Positions 54,016 through 62,803 of a stretch of DNA of 64,000 bases are shown piece after piece. Within the stretch, counting starts at the first letter, position 1. The number at the start of each line of letters is the position of its first letter. The DNA lies in assembly GCF_014041935.1 (NCBI RefSeq), contig NZ_CP059491.1, positions 3,410,001-3,474,000 of the forward strand, in the 5' to 3' direction. Under the pieces are notes generated by a model, which worked only from the letters and a program-made list of their open reading frames with translations, was not told the DNA's origin and ran no database searches. A program made the translations under genes and the position numbers. Source of the stretch: Gordonia jinghuaiqii. Its GTDB lineage: Bacteria > Actinomycetota > Actinomycetes > Mycobacteriales > Mycobacteriaceae.

Positions 54016-55841
54016 CGGACATCACCGCCCTGCGTCTGTGTCTGTGTCGCCGTCTGCGTCTGCGTCTGCGTCTGCGACATGGTGCCCAGCTGTTGCGACA
54101 TCGAACCCTGCTGCTGCTGCTGGGTCTGGGTGTGCAGCGGATCGGGTGCGCTCTCGGCGGGACGCGCCGCGGCCACACCGCTCGTGGTGACGACCTTGGC
54201 GCCGGAGAACTCGCGGTCGCCCTCCGAGGTGCGGGAGGCCAGCACCCAGGTGTCCTTGGAACCACCACCCTGACTGGAGTTCACCACGAGTGATCCCTCC
54301 GGCAGGGCGACGCGGGTCAGGCCACCGGGCAGGACCCACACCGATTCGCCGTCGTTGACCGCGAACGGACGCAGGTCGACGTGGCGGGGGCGGATGTCGT
54401 CGCCGATCTTGGTGGGCACCGTCGACAGCTGCACGACCGGCTGCGCGATCCATCCACGCGGATCGTTGCGGACCTTGCGCGCCAGCGTGTCCAGGTCGGC
54501 CTTGGTGGCGTCAGGTCCGAAGACGATGCCGTAACCACCGGACCCCTCAACGGGTTTCACGACCAGCTCGTCGATTCGGTCGAGTACCTCCTCGCACTCC
54601 TCGGGCAACCAGCAACGCAGCGTGTCGACGTTCTGCAGGCTCGGTTTCTCACCGAGGTAGTACTGGATGATCTCCGGCACATAGGTGTAGATGAGCTTGT
54701 CGTCGCCGACGCCGTTGCCGACGGCACTCGAGATCACCACGTTGCCCGCCCGGGCGGCGTTGAGCAGGCCGGCGACTCCGAGCATCGAATCCGGCCGGAA
54801 CTGCATCGGGTCGAGATACTCGTCGTCGATGCGGCGGTAGATGACGTCGACCCGCTGCTCGCCCTCGGTGGTCCGCATGTACACGATGTTGTCGCGGCAG
54901 AACAGGTCGCGGCCCTCGACGAGTTCGACGCCCATGAGGCGGGCGAGCAGTGAGTGTTCGAAGTACGCGGAGTTGGCCACACCGGGAGTCAGCACGACGA
55001 TGTTCGGATCGGCCTCGTTGAATGCCGCCGAGGCACGCAGCGCACGCAGCAGATGGCTCGGGTAGTCCGCCACCGCACGCACCTTGTGCTTGGAGAACAG
55101 GTCCGGGAACACCCGCGCCATCGCACGACGGTTCTCCAGCACGTAGGAGACGCCCGACGGCGAACGCAGGTTGTCCTCGAGGACCCGGAAGTCGCCGGTC
55201 TCGTCGCGGATGAGGTCGATACCGGCGACGTGAATGCGAACACCGTTGGGCGGGCGGATGTTTGCGGCCTGCCGATGGAAATGCTCGCAGGAGTGGACGA
55301 GTCGTTTGGGCAGAACGCCGTCGCGCAGGATCTCCTGCTCGCCGTAGATGTCGTCGAGGAAGAGTTCGAGGGCTTGGACGCGCTGGGTGATCCCGGCCTC
55401 GAGTTTGCTCCATTCGGAGGCCGAAATAACCCGTGGCACAACGTCCAACGGGAAGGGACGCTCCTGGCCGGACAGCGAGAAGGTCACACCCTGGTCGAGG
55501 TAGGCCCGGCCGAGCGCTTCCACCCGGGCCTCGAGGAGGTCGGACTGGCCCTCGTCGGCCATGGCCTTGTAGATGCCGCGGTATGGGGTGCGCACCTCAC
55601 CCGCCGCGTCGAACATCTCGTCATATGCCTTGCCGTACGCGCCTTTTGAGTACCCGGCGAAGTTTCCGGTGAAGTTGTCCGCAGACGTCGATTTCGCGGA
55701 CTTGCTCGACGACCCCGACCCTCTCGCCGTGCTCGAGCGGCCTGACGTTGACTTGGCGGATGAGTTCGGTGACGCCGCCTTGGCGGCGGAGGATTTACGC
55801 GCCGCCTTCTTGGCCGGCGCGCTTGTCGATGCGGAGGTCAT
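54012..55841 (-). CDS. Circularly permuted ATP-grasp protein
   Basis: A 609-residue protein. The first 60 residues are Lys/Ala/Ser-rich and disordered. The core begins near Y-D-E-M-F-D-A-A-G-E-V-R-T-P-Y-R and contains R-L-V-H-S, G-I-D-L-I-R-D-E-T-G-D-F-R-V-L-E-D-N-L-R-S-P-S-G-V-S-Y, K-P-V-E-G-S-G-G-Y-G-I and R-P-F-A-V-N-D, the permuted ATP-grasp pattern of enzymes that form amide bonds from an acyl phosphate. The C-terminus is an expanded Gln/Thr-rich repeat. ATG 55841 is chosen over an upstream start at 55871. With alpha-E and the transglutaminase it forms a predicted peptide-modifying system. Confidence 0.85.
   Translation of the reverse strand: MTSASTSAPAKKAARKSSAAKAASPNSSAKSTSGRSSTARGSGSSSKSAKSTSADNFTGNFAGYSKGAYGKAYDEMFDAAGEVRTPYRGIYKAMADEGQSDLLEARVEALGRAYLDQGVTFSLSGQERPFPLDVVPRVISASEWSKLEAGITQRVQALELFLDDIYGEQEILRDGVLPKRLVHSCEHFHRQAANIRPPNGVRIHVAGIDLIRDETGDFRVLEDNLRSPSGVSYVLENRRAMARVFPDLFSKHKVRAVADYPSHLLRALRASAAFNEADPNIVVLTPGVANSAYFEHSLLARLMGVELVEGRDLFCRDNIVYMRTTEGEQRVDVIYRRIDDEYLDPMQFRPDSMLGVAGLLNAARAGNVVISSAVGNGVGDDKLIYTYVPEIIQYYLGEKPSLQNVDTLRCWLPEECEEVLDRIDELVVKPVEGSGGYGIVFGPDATKADLDTLARKVRNDPRGWIAQPVVQLSTVPTKIGDDIRPRHVDLRPFAVNDGESVWVLPGGLTRVALPEGSLVVNSSQGGGSKDTWVLASRTSEGDREFSGAKVVTTSGVAAARPAESAPDPLHTQTQQQQQGSMSQQLGTMSQTQTQTQTATQTQTQGGDVR
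54030..54077. repeat. Hexamer tandem repeat coding Gln-Thr units
   Basis: About eight near-copies of CTGCGT/CTGTGT in frame near the 3' end of the ATP-grasp gene, translated as alternating Gln and Thr. A microsatellite-like tract of this kind is unusual in a conserved enzyme and could vary in length between strains without a frameshift. Confidence 0.8.
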
Positions 55842-55932
55842 AACCTGCCATGGTGCACGATAACGGCGCAATCGGCACGACGTCGACCCGCCGTGTCTCC
55901 CACACCACTCGCCGCGCCCGGTGCGCCGACGT

Positions 55933-57057
55933 TCACAATGACCGCCGGACCGCGATCGCGCGTCGCTTCACCCGCCTGAGCACATTGGCCGCCCGTGTCC
56001 GTGCCCGCGGCCCCACCTTCGGTAGCGGTGCAGCGAGCACCATGGCCGCGATCGTGTCGAGAGCGACGTCGAGCACCTCCCGGTCCGAGGGGGCCGGCAC
56101 GTCGCCGGCGACGCTCTCGGCGAGGACCTGGAGATCGGTCAGGTCGCCGACGACGTCGTAACCCGCTTCCCGGACCGCGGCGACCATCGATGCCGCCTGT
56201 CCGGCCGCCCACTCCCGATGTGCGCCCGACAGCCCCTGGGGTGGACCCGACGGGGCCTCGAACAGGATCTCCCCGATCAGCTGCCCCTTGATGATGCGTT
56301 CGTAACGGCGCCACTCGATGGTCTCGGGTTGGAGCCGCTGATTGAGGCCGCGGAGGAACTCGGCCTGGGAGGCCGACAGCGAGCTGTTGAGGCTCGGCAC
56401 GGGGATGTTCAGCGGCGCGGCGTCGACGTCCATGACTCGCAGGAACCGATCCCACAGGGTGTCGCCCGTGGAGCCCCTCGCCGGCACGGTGACGATGTGG
56501 ACTCGCTCGGGCCCGACGAACCGTGCCCAGCGCCCGAGGATGCCGACATGATCCTGGAACTCCCAGAAGGGTTCCTCCTCGACGCCGGCGACCGCGTCGC
56601 CCCGTGCCGTTGACGCCACCGAGTCGACGAACTCGTCGAACGAGGCGCGTCGCTGGTTCTTGACGTTCTCCTGCCACACCGAGGGGAGCTGCCGCGCCAG
56701 GTCACGAACAGTGGCGATCACGTGGACCTCGTCGGCGAAAGACAGGTCGGCCAGCAACCGCTCGATCTGTTCGCTCGTGGCGGTGCTGTAGAGCTCGTGC
56801 GACAGCAGCGAGGTCTGCGGCCAGGCCCGGATCTGTCCCAGGAGCTTCGGCCAGGTGCCGGCGAACGCGGGATCGGCCCAATCGAGGTAGCGCTCGGGTT
56901 GCAGGTGCACCGCGGCGTGGAAGTGATCGGAGATCACGTTGCCCGGATACAACAGGCCCGAGGTCTGCAACGCCAGATCACGATTGCGCCAGAGTCGATC
57001 CTGCAGGTGCGTCGTGCCGGTTTTGGGCAGGCCGATGTGTACGTAGACGACAGACAT
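55933..57057 (-). CDS. Sulfotransferase-like protein
   Basis: A 374-residue protein starting Y-V-H-I-G-L-P-K-T-G-T-T-H-L-Q, the 5'-phosphosulfate-binding loop of PAPS-dependent sulfotransferases, followed by L-L-S-H-E-L, V-I-A-T-V-R-D-L-A-R-Q-L-P-S (3'-phosphate-binding Arg/Ser region) and a C-terminal Arg-rich helix. The acceptor is unknown; glycolipids are common targets in mycobacteria. It is not part of the recalled M. tuberculosis order between the ATP-grasp gene and rpsT, so it is probably an insertion. PAPS would need an APS kinase outside this window. Confidence 0.75.
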   Translation of the reverse strand: MSVVYVHIGLPKTGTTHLQDRLWRNRDLALQTSGLLYPGNVISDHFHAAVHLQPERYLDWADPAFAGTWPKLLGQIRAWPQTSLLSHELYSTATSEQIERLLADLSFADEVHVIATVRDLARQLPSVWQENVKNQRRASFDEFVDSVASTARGDAVAGVEEEPFWEFQDHVGILGRWARFVGPERVHIVTVPARGSTGDTLWDRFLRVMDVDAAPLNIPVPSLNSSLSASQAEFLRGLNQRLQPETIEWRRYERIIKGQLIGEILFEAPSGPPQGLSGAHREWAAGQAASMVAAVREAGYDVVGDLTDLQVLAESVAGDVPAPSDREVLDVALDTIAAMVLAAPLPKVGPRARTRAANVLRRVKRRAIAVRRSL

Positions 57058-57289
57058 GATCCTCCGAGCCTAGGGCATCGGATCACGATGATTCTTTTCG
57101 ACGCGGGAGCCGGCGCGCAGCGGATTTTGGGCTGGATGAACCCGACTGGTAATGTTGTGCGCTGTTGCGGTGACGCAGTGGAGACCCTTCACGCGCAGAC
57201 ACCGCCCGGTGCGAGTCCAGGCCACCCGGCCTGCCGCCCCGACCCGACCCGACACACATATCCACCAGCAACGACAGAGGTAATCACGC

Positions 57290-57550
57290 GTGGCAAACAT
57301 CAAGTCTCAGATCAAGCGCAACCGCACCAACGAAGCGAACCGTCAGCGCAACCAGTCGGTCAAGTCGGCACTGCGCACCGCTGTTCGTAGCTTCCGCGAG
57401 GCTGTCGACTCCGGCGACAAGGACAAGGCCGCCGAGCTCGGTAACGTCGCCAGCCGCAAGCTGGACAAGGCCGCCAGCAAGGGCGTCATCCACGCCAACC
57501 AGGCCGCCAACAAGAAGTCGGCGATCGCTCTCGCGGTCAACAAGCTCTGA
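57290..57550 (+). CDS. rpsT: 30S ribosomal protein S20
   Basis: An 86-residue basic protein with GTG start, [15 protein letters not shown], and a helical body ending [14 protein letters not shown]. It binds 16S rRNA near the base of the body and is typically encoded next to holA in reverse orientation, as here. A 10-bp terminator follows at 57630. Confidence 0.97.
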   Translation: MANIKSQIKRNRTNEANRQRNQSVKSALRTAVRSFREAVDSGDKDKAAELGNVASRKLDKAASKGVIHANQAANKKSAIALAVNKL

Positions 57551-57629
57551 TCTGACACTGCCCGACCCCAGGTCGGTTTCGGCCCCACGTCTCGTCTGTG
57601 GGTGTGCCGCCACATCTTCATACGTCGTT

Positions 57630-57668
57630 CACCCCGGCAGCGTCCACGCGCGGTTGCCGGGGTGTTTG
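57630..57668. terminator. Terminator between rpsT and holA
   Basis: Stem CACCCCGGCA (57630-57639) with TGCCGGGGTG (57655-57664), 15-base loop, followed by TTTGT. It lies six bases before the holA stop and so can serve both convergent genes, though T-rich sequence is on the rpsT side. Confidence 0.8.
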
Positions 57669-57673
57669 TCGTC

Positions 57674-58642
57674 TCAGTTCCGCCGACGCCCGTCGGGACG
57701 CAGGTCCGCCACCGCCGCCACCGCGTAGGTGAGGCTGTAGTCGGGGTCGGCGGCCTGCCCCTTGACGTCGGCGTTCAGTGCGGCGACGACCCCGATCGCC
57801 CGTGCGATCGACTCCGAGTCCCACGCCTTGGCCTTCGCCTGTACGTTCTTGACGCGGTTGGGCGGCATGCCGAGTTCGCTGGCCGCGGCGAAGTGATCGA
57901 TCGAGCCCATCGGACGCACCCGCGCGATCGCATGGACCGCCTCGGCGAGAGCGTCGGCGAGCAGCACACGCGGGACGCCGTGATGCAATGCCCAGGCCAG
58001 CGACTCCAGCGCTCCAGCGCGGTCGCCGGTGACCGCGCGGTCGGCGACCTCGAAACCGGTCACCTCGGGGCGTCCCTGGTAGTACAGGCGCACGCTGTCG
58101 CGGTCGACCTTGCCCCCGGTGTCGGCGACGAGCTGGGCGCACGCTGCGGCGAGCTCACGCAGTTCCGAACCCACACTCTCGACCACCTGCTCGACGACAT
58201 CCGCGCTGACCTTGACACCCAGTGAGCGAAACTCGTTGCGGACGAACGTGATCCGATCCGATGGCCATTTCGGCGCGGCGGTGGCGTGCTCGACCGCACC
58301 CGCCTTCTTCAGCGCGGGCACCATCGACTTGGCCCGGCCTCCCCCGTGGTGGATGACCATCAGTGTGATGCCTTCCGGCAACGACGACGCTGTCGCGGTG
58401 ATCAGCGCGGCAGGCTCCTTGCCCGCCTCGGCCGCGGCTTCGAGGACCAGGACGCGCTCCTCGGCGAACAGCGACGGACTCAGCAACTCGGCGAGCTCGT
58501 GTTCGCTGACATCGCCGGCGCGCACCCGGGTCACCGGAACCGTGGTGCCGGCCTCCTTGGTCGTGGCGTCGACCACCGCCGAGATCACCCGGCCGGTGAG
58601 GAAGTCGTCATCTCCGAGGAGCAGGTGCAGGCGATCGGTCAC
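57674..58642 (-). CDS. holA: DNA polymerase III subunit delta
   Basis: A 322-residue clamp-loader delta subunit that opens the beta clamp. GTG 58640-58642 gives the family start M-T-D-R-L-H-L-L-L-G-D-D-D-F-L; a longer frame to 58729 is rejected. The segments L-F-A-E-E-R-V-L-V-L-E, G-V-E-x-P-like D-R-A-V-T-G-D-R-A and A-R-V-R-P-M-G fit the C-terminal collar region. Converges with rpsT; upstream lies the HD-GYP/LuxR remnant. Confidence 0.93.
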   Translation of the reverse strand: MTDRLHLLLGDDDFLTGRVISAVVDATTKEAGTTVPVTRVRAGDVSEHELAELLSPSLFAEERVLVLEAAAEAGKEPAALITATASSLPEGITLMVIHHGGGRAKSMVPALKKAGAVEHATAAPKWPSDRITFVRNEFRSLGVKVSADVVEQVVESVGSELRELAAACAQLVADTGGKVDRDSVRLYYQGRPEVTGFEVADRAVTGDRAGALESLAWALHHGVPRVLLADALAEAVHAIARVRPMGSIDHFAAASELGMPPNRVKNVQAKAKAWDSESIARAIGVVAALNADVKGQAADPDYSLTYAVAAVADLRPDGRRRN

Positions 58643-58818
58643 GTGCTCATCGTGCCAGATGAGGCCGACAGCGACGCGACGGCTACGCCTGCGGTGTCGG
58701 CGCCAGGCGACCCCGCCGACCTCCACCACAAACCGCCCTCAGGAAGGCCATCGAAGACATATCGGCGCTGGTGGGGTCCTCGAGGGTGGATTTTCGGGGC
58801 GGTTTTGGGTTGTCGACT

Positions 58819-59290
58819 TCACGACTGGTCTGCCAGCCCGTTCTCCAGGGCGTACAGGCTCGCGCCGACGTGGTTGGACGCACCGATCTTGGTGTAGGTC
58901 CGCTCGACGTGATTGCGCACCGTCTTCTCGCTCACCACCAGTCGTGCGGCGATCTCCCGGTTGGACAGACCCCGGGCGACGAGCCCCAGGATCTCGGTCT
59001 CCCGGGGCGTGAGCGCCGTCGGTCCGGCGAGCCCGCGTCCGCGCGTGCCCGGACGCACTGAGGACCGCCTCGACGCAGTCGCCGTCGAGCTCCCCGCGCC
59101 CGGCCCGGCGTTTGAGCCGGGCAACCGCATCCGACGTCGACATCGCCTCCCGGTACGGACGGGGCTCGACCGCGGACCGATAGGCCACCGCTGCGGCGAG
59201 AAGTCGTTCCGGGCCCGAGCGCCGGGCCGGTCAGCCCAGCGGATAGCCGGTGCCGTCGAGGTGCTCGTGGTGGGTGCGTCGCCTCGTCGC
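58819..59290 (-). pseudogene. HD-GYP/LuxR regulator remnant with frameshifts
   Basis: Three stretches in different frames line up as one broken gene. 59234-59272 encodes H-H-E-H-L-D-G-T-G-Y-P-L-G (HD-GYP motif) and then meets TGA at 59231-59233. About 59050-59215 encodes L-L-A-A-A-V-A-Y-R-S-A ... S-A-S-G-H, the end of the HD domain. 58819-59040 encodes a LuxR HTH (L-T-P-R-E-T-E-I-L-G-L-V-A-R-G-L-S-N-R-E-I-A-A-R-L) and the true stop. The first part of the HD domain is missing beyond the comEC end. Intact relatives join an HD phosphohydrolase to a LuxR domain. Confidence 0.75.
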
Positions 59291-59320
59291 TCGACGGCCA
59301 CGGCACCCACACCTCGAGGA

Positions 59321-60748
59321 TCACCCGAACGGGGACGGCACGTCGACACTCGCCCAGTCCACTCCTCCGAGTGTCTGCGCACAGGCGACCATCCACCACA
59401 ACTCGGGCGCGAGCGCACGTATCAACAATTCCGCCACCAATGCCCCGACACCGTCGGGCGGTCCGAGTGCACCGATCAGCGCGGCCGATGTTCCGACGAC
59501 GCTGATGATCGCGACCACGGGCGCGACGAGCAGATTCGCCACGACCCCGACGACCGAGAACTGCCCGGTCACCAGCACCACGATCGGCGCGGTCACCAGC
59601 TGCGCGGTGACGGCCATCGCCACGACCTCGGCGACCCCTGACGGAAAATGCCACTGCCGCAGCCGGTCCCGGAGCCGGGGCGCCCACAGCACGATGGCCC
59701 ACGTCGCCGCCACCGACAGCGCGAAGCCTGGTTCCAGTGCGAGCTCGGGCCACCACAGCAGGCCACCGATCACCGCCGCACCCAGCGCCGGGAACGCCTG
59801 GGATCGCCGCGAAGCGAACAACGCGAACACTCCGACAGCACCCATCAGCGCGGCTCGCAGCACACTCGGCGACGGACGCACCAAAGCCACGAACCCGACG
59901 ATCACCACCAGCCCGACCACTGCCGCTGCGCGGGGCGGCACACCCACGCTGCGGACGATCAGAAGTGCTGCCCCGCACACGATCGCGAAGTTGGCGCCGC
60001 TGACAGCCGTCAGGTGAGAGAGACCCGCATCGCGGAAGTCTTCGCGCAGGTCCTCGTCGAACATGCTCTCGTCGCCGAGTACGAGACCCGGCAGCAGACC
60101 GGCCGACTCCGGATTCAGACCGCGCGCCGCCAGCAACCGCAACCGTTCCCGGACCGCCCCCGCACCACGCTGATACGCCGGCGGACCGCCGACGAGCTTC
60201 GGCGTCTGGGCCGTCAGGGTCGCTACCAGAAGTGACCGCGGCGGCGGGGGCCGCACCCGCACCACCGCGATCACCCGCTGTCCCGGCAGCAACCCCGCCC
60301 ACGCCTGCGCATCACCCATGACCTCGACCCGAGCGGGTGAAACCCCCCGATCCCCAACCTGTTCGGTGTCCGCCTGCACGCGGACCCGGCCCTGGCCGGG
60401 CCTCCCGATGACCGTCGGATCGCTGCGCAAGGTCATCACGACGGTCGCCTTGGACGTCCCGTCGGTCAACGGATGGTCAGCGCGTATCTCCTGCCGCACC
60501 GCGAGGGACGTCGCACAGACCGCGGCAAGTCCGGCAGCGACGACGACGAGACCGACTGCATCCCATCCGAGTCGACGTGTGCCGCACGCCGCGACCCCGC
60601 ACAGTGCGGCCCCGGACAGTGCGGCCCCGGACAGTGCGATCAGAGCCGACATGATCGCGAGCCCGATGGTGACACCGACCGGGGCCGCAAGCCCCGTTGC
60701 GGTGGTCGACCACACCACCGCAGCCGGCAGCAGAAGCCGGAAGTCCAC
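59321..60748 (-). CDS. comEC: ComEC/Rec2-related membrane channel protein
   Basis: A 475-residue polytopic protein with about ten hydrophobic segments. It carries the ComEC competence domain signature (L-S-H-L-T-A-V-S-G-A-N-F-A-I near residue 250, and R-P-S-P-S-V-L-R-A-A-L-M-G) plus the N-terminal OB-like domain with R-V-R-V-R-P-P. The C-terminal metallo-beta-lactamase nuclease domain of Bacillus ComEC is absent, as in mycobacteria. It would conduct single-stranded DNA inward; competence is not established in this group. It follows comEA by six bases. Confidence 0.87.
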   Translation of the reverse strand: MDFRLLLPAAVVWSTTATGLAAPVGVTIGLAIMSALIALSGAALSGAALCGVAACGTRRLGWDAVGLVVVAAGLAAVCATSLAVRQEIRADHPLTDGTSKATVVMTLRSDPTVIGRPGQGRVRVQADTEQVGDRGVSPARVEVMGDAQAWAGLLPGQRVIAVVRVRPPPPRSLLVATLTAQTPKLVGGPPAYQRGAGAVRERLRLLAARGLNPESAGLLPGLVLGDESMFDEDLREDFRDAGLSHLTAVSGANFAIVCGAALLIVRSVGVPPRAAAVVGLVVIVGFVALVRPSPSVLRAALMGAVGVFALFASRRSQAFPALGAAVIGGLLWWPELALEPGFALSVAATWAIVLWAPRLRDRLRQWHFPSGVAEVVAMAVTAQLVTAPIVVLVTGQFSVVGVVANLLVAPVVAIISVVGTSAALIGALGPPDGVGALVAELLIRALAPELWWMVACAQTLGGVDWASVDVPSPFG

Positions 60749-60754
60749 GCGCGG

Positions 60755-61780
60755 TCAGACCGTCACCAGGTCGCGTAACCGCGCAAGCCGGGCCGGCCCG
60801 ATCCCGTCGACCTCGGCCAGCTGATCCACGGAAGTGAAGCGGCCGTTGCGTTCTCGCCAGGCCAGGATCGCCTTCGCCGTCACCGGCCCGACACCCGGCA
60901 GCTCGTCGAGATCCGCCTCGGTCGCAGTGTTCAGATTCACGAGCCCATCCGAACCCCCGGCGGGCGCCGGGCTCCCCGGCTCGCCCCCGGAGGCACCGGA
61001 GGAACCGGAGGCCGGCGGGGCCCCCGACACGCCGGGCCCGCCGGCCGACACCACCGCACTGCGCAACGACATCTGGCCGCCGCCGGCATAGCCGACGAGA
61101 ATCTGATCGCCGTCGCGCAATACCTGCGCGAGATTCAGTGTGAGCAGATCGGCCCCTTTGCGTGCACCGCCGGCATGATCGATCGCCTCGGCCACGCGAG
61201 CACCGGGCGTCAACCGCACCAGACCCGGTTTGTGCACGAGTCCGACCACGCTGACCACCATGTGCGTCGGCGTCGGCGTCGGACCGGGAGCCGAAGGAGG
61301 TGTCGACGGGGGTACCGACATGCCGGGCGCCGCCGACGATCCCGCAACGGACCCGAAATCGACCACAGGCGCGGAACCGGAATCACCGAACAGGCCGAAT
61401 CCGGCTATCACACAGGCGATCACGCCTACGGCGATCAAGGCAATCGCCGCCGGCGGGGCGACCGCGAAGCGGCGTCGCGGGATGGGGTCGTCGTCGTACA
61501 GGGGGTCGTCGTCGTGCGGGTGATCGTCGAGGAATCCGGCCCGTTCCCGAGGGTCGGGCGTGCGCGTGGGGGGTGGCGAGTCGAGCCACGTCGGCATCCC
61601 GGCGATCCCCCATCCCGGGTGTTCGGGTTCTTCGACCGGTCCGACGAAGTCGTCGGGGTCGGCCGCTTCCGGAGGCGGATCGGGTTGGGCGGACGCCGGA
61701 GACATCTCCCCGCGGCGCGCCGGCATCTCGACGACCGGCCCCAGACGGTCCAGCGGATTCCGCCGTCCTGATGCGCTCAT
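60755..61780 (-). CDS. comEA: ComEA-like DNA-binding membrane protein
   Basis: A 341-residue protein: acidic, Pro-rich cytoplasmic N-terminus, one hydrophobic segment (I-A-L-I-A-V-G-V-I-A-C-V near residues 112-133), a SLBB domain (V-V-S-V-V-G-L-V-H-K-P-G-L-V-R-L), a Ser/Gly/Pro linker and a C-terminal helix-hairpin-helix (V-N-L-N-T-A-T-E-A-D-L-D-E-L-P-G-V-G-P-V-T-A) that binds dsDNA. Standard comEA layout, upstream of comEC and downstream of degV. Confidence 0.92.
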   Translation of the reverse strand: MSASGRRNPLDRLGPVVEMPARRGEMSPASAQPDPPPEAADPDDFVGPVEEPEHPGWGIAGMPTWLDSPPPTRTPDPRERAGFLDDHPHDDDPLYDDDPIPRRRFAVAPPAAIALIAVGVIACVIAGFGLFGDSGSAPVVDFGSVAGSSAAPGMSVPPSTPPSAPGPTPTPTHMVVSVVGLVHKPGLVRLTPGARVAEAIDHAGGARKGADLLTLNLAQVLRDGDQILVGYAGGGQMSLRSAVVSAGGPGVSGAPPASGSSGASGGEPGSPAPAGGSDGLVNLNTATEADLDELPGVGPVTAKAILAWRERNGRFTSVDQLAEVDGIGPARLARLRDLVTV

Positions 61781-61904
61781 GGGACAACACGCTAGGCCCG
61801 TTCACCACCACTGCTGCGCGGTCGCGGCGTCGAATCGCGGAATCTGTGGAGCGCGACCGGGCCTGTGGATGAACAGCGAGCCCAGGGGATCTCGTCCCGA
61901 CCGG

Positions 61905-62774
61905 TCAGAAGCCTTCGGCCGGCTCGATCCCCTCGATCGGGTCCAGGTGAGCGGCGATCACGACGCCGACGGCGCCCGGGCCGACGTGGCTGCCGAGGAT
62001 CGGGCCGAGGTCGACGGTCAGTTCGGAGGTCACCACGCGCAGCCGACCGTTGACGGTCGCCCGCAGCTCCTCGGCGACGTCGGGGCTCTGGCAGTGCTGG
62101 ATGCCGACCGTGACCGCACGGCCGCCCGCCGACTCGACCGCGGCGTCGACCATCTTGTCGAGCGCCTTGGAGAAGGTGCGGTGGCGTTCCTTGAGCTGGA
62201 GCGTGCCGTCGACCATGTGCAGGATCGGCTTGATCGACAACGCCGAACCGAAGAGTTTGCCTGCCGCGCTGATCCGCCCACTGTGACGCAGGTTGTCGAG
62301 TTGCTGCACACACAGCAGCGAATCGACCGTCGCGGCCTGACGGATCGCGGACTCGTACACACGATCACGATCGGCACCGCCGGCAGCGGCCTGAGCCGCC
62401 GCGATGGCGGTGAAACCGACTGCGAGACCGACAGACCGGGAGTCGACGACGCGGACCTGACCGGAGAACTTCTCGGCCGCCATCCGCGCCGAACTCCACG
62501 TCCCCGACAGGCGGCGCGACATGTGCACGGCAACGACTCCGTGGCCCTCACTGTCGTCGAGGGCAGCTGAGAAGACCTCGGACAGTTCGTTCGGATTGGC
62601 GCCGGACGTGGTCACCCCGGGCGTCGACACGACGTCGTCGGGGATGTCGTCGACACCCTCGCGGTAATCAGAGCCCTCGACATTGACATGCAACGGAACC
62701 TGCCGGATCCGGTAATGCTCGGTCACCGAGCGAGGCAACCGAGAGGAGGAGTCTGTGACGACGACGACAGGCAC
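61905..62774 (-). CDS. DegV family fatty-acid-binding protein
   Basis: A 289-residue two-domain protein that binds a fatty acid. T-D-S-S-S-R-L-P at the start and T-S-G-A-N-P near residue 62 are hallmark loops, with H-S-G-R-I-S-A-A-G-K-L and L-S-I-K-P-I-L in the second half. Members named FakB in Firmicutes present fatty acids to FakA kinase; the actinobacterial role is less clear. GTG start. It sits between octT and comEA, as in mycobacteria (Rv2417c). Confidence 0.92.
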   Translation of the reverse strand: MPVVVVTDSSSRLPRSVTEHYRIRQVPLHVNVEGSDYREGVDDIPDDVVSTPGVTTSGANPNELSEVFSAALDDSEGHGVVAVHMSRRLSGTWSSARMAAEKFSGQVRVVDSRSVGLAVGFTAIAAAQAAAGGADRDRVYESAIRQAATVDSLLCVQQLDNLRHSGRISAAGKLFGSALSIKPILHMVDGTLQLKERHRTFSKALDKMVDAAVESAGGRAVTVGIQHCQSPDVAEELRATVNGRLRVVTSELTVDLGPILGSHVGPGAVGVVIAAHLDPIEGIEPAEGF

Positions 62775-62803
62775 GCGTCTACGTTAACCCGTTCACGCCG
62801 GCG

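Noticed and set aside
59321..60748. comEC as a truncated pseudogene because it lacks the beta-lactamase domain
   Set aside because: Mycobacterial ComEC proteins are similarly short; the competence domain is complete and uninterrupted.
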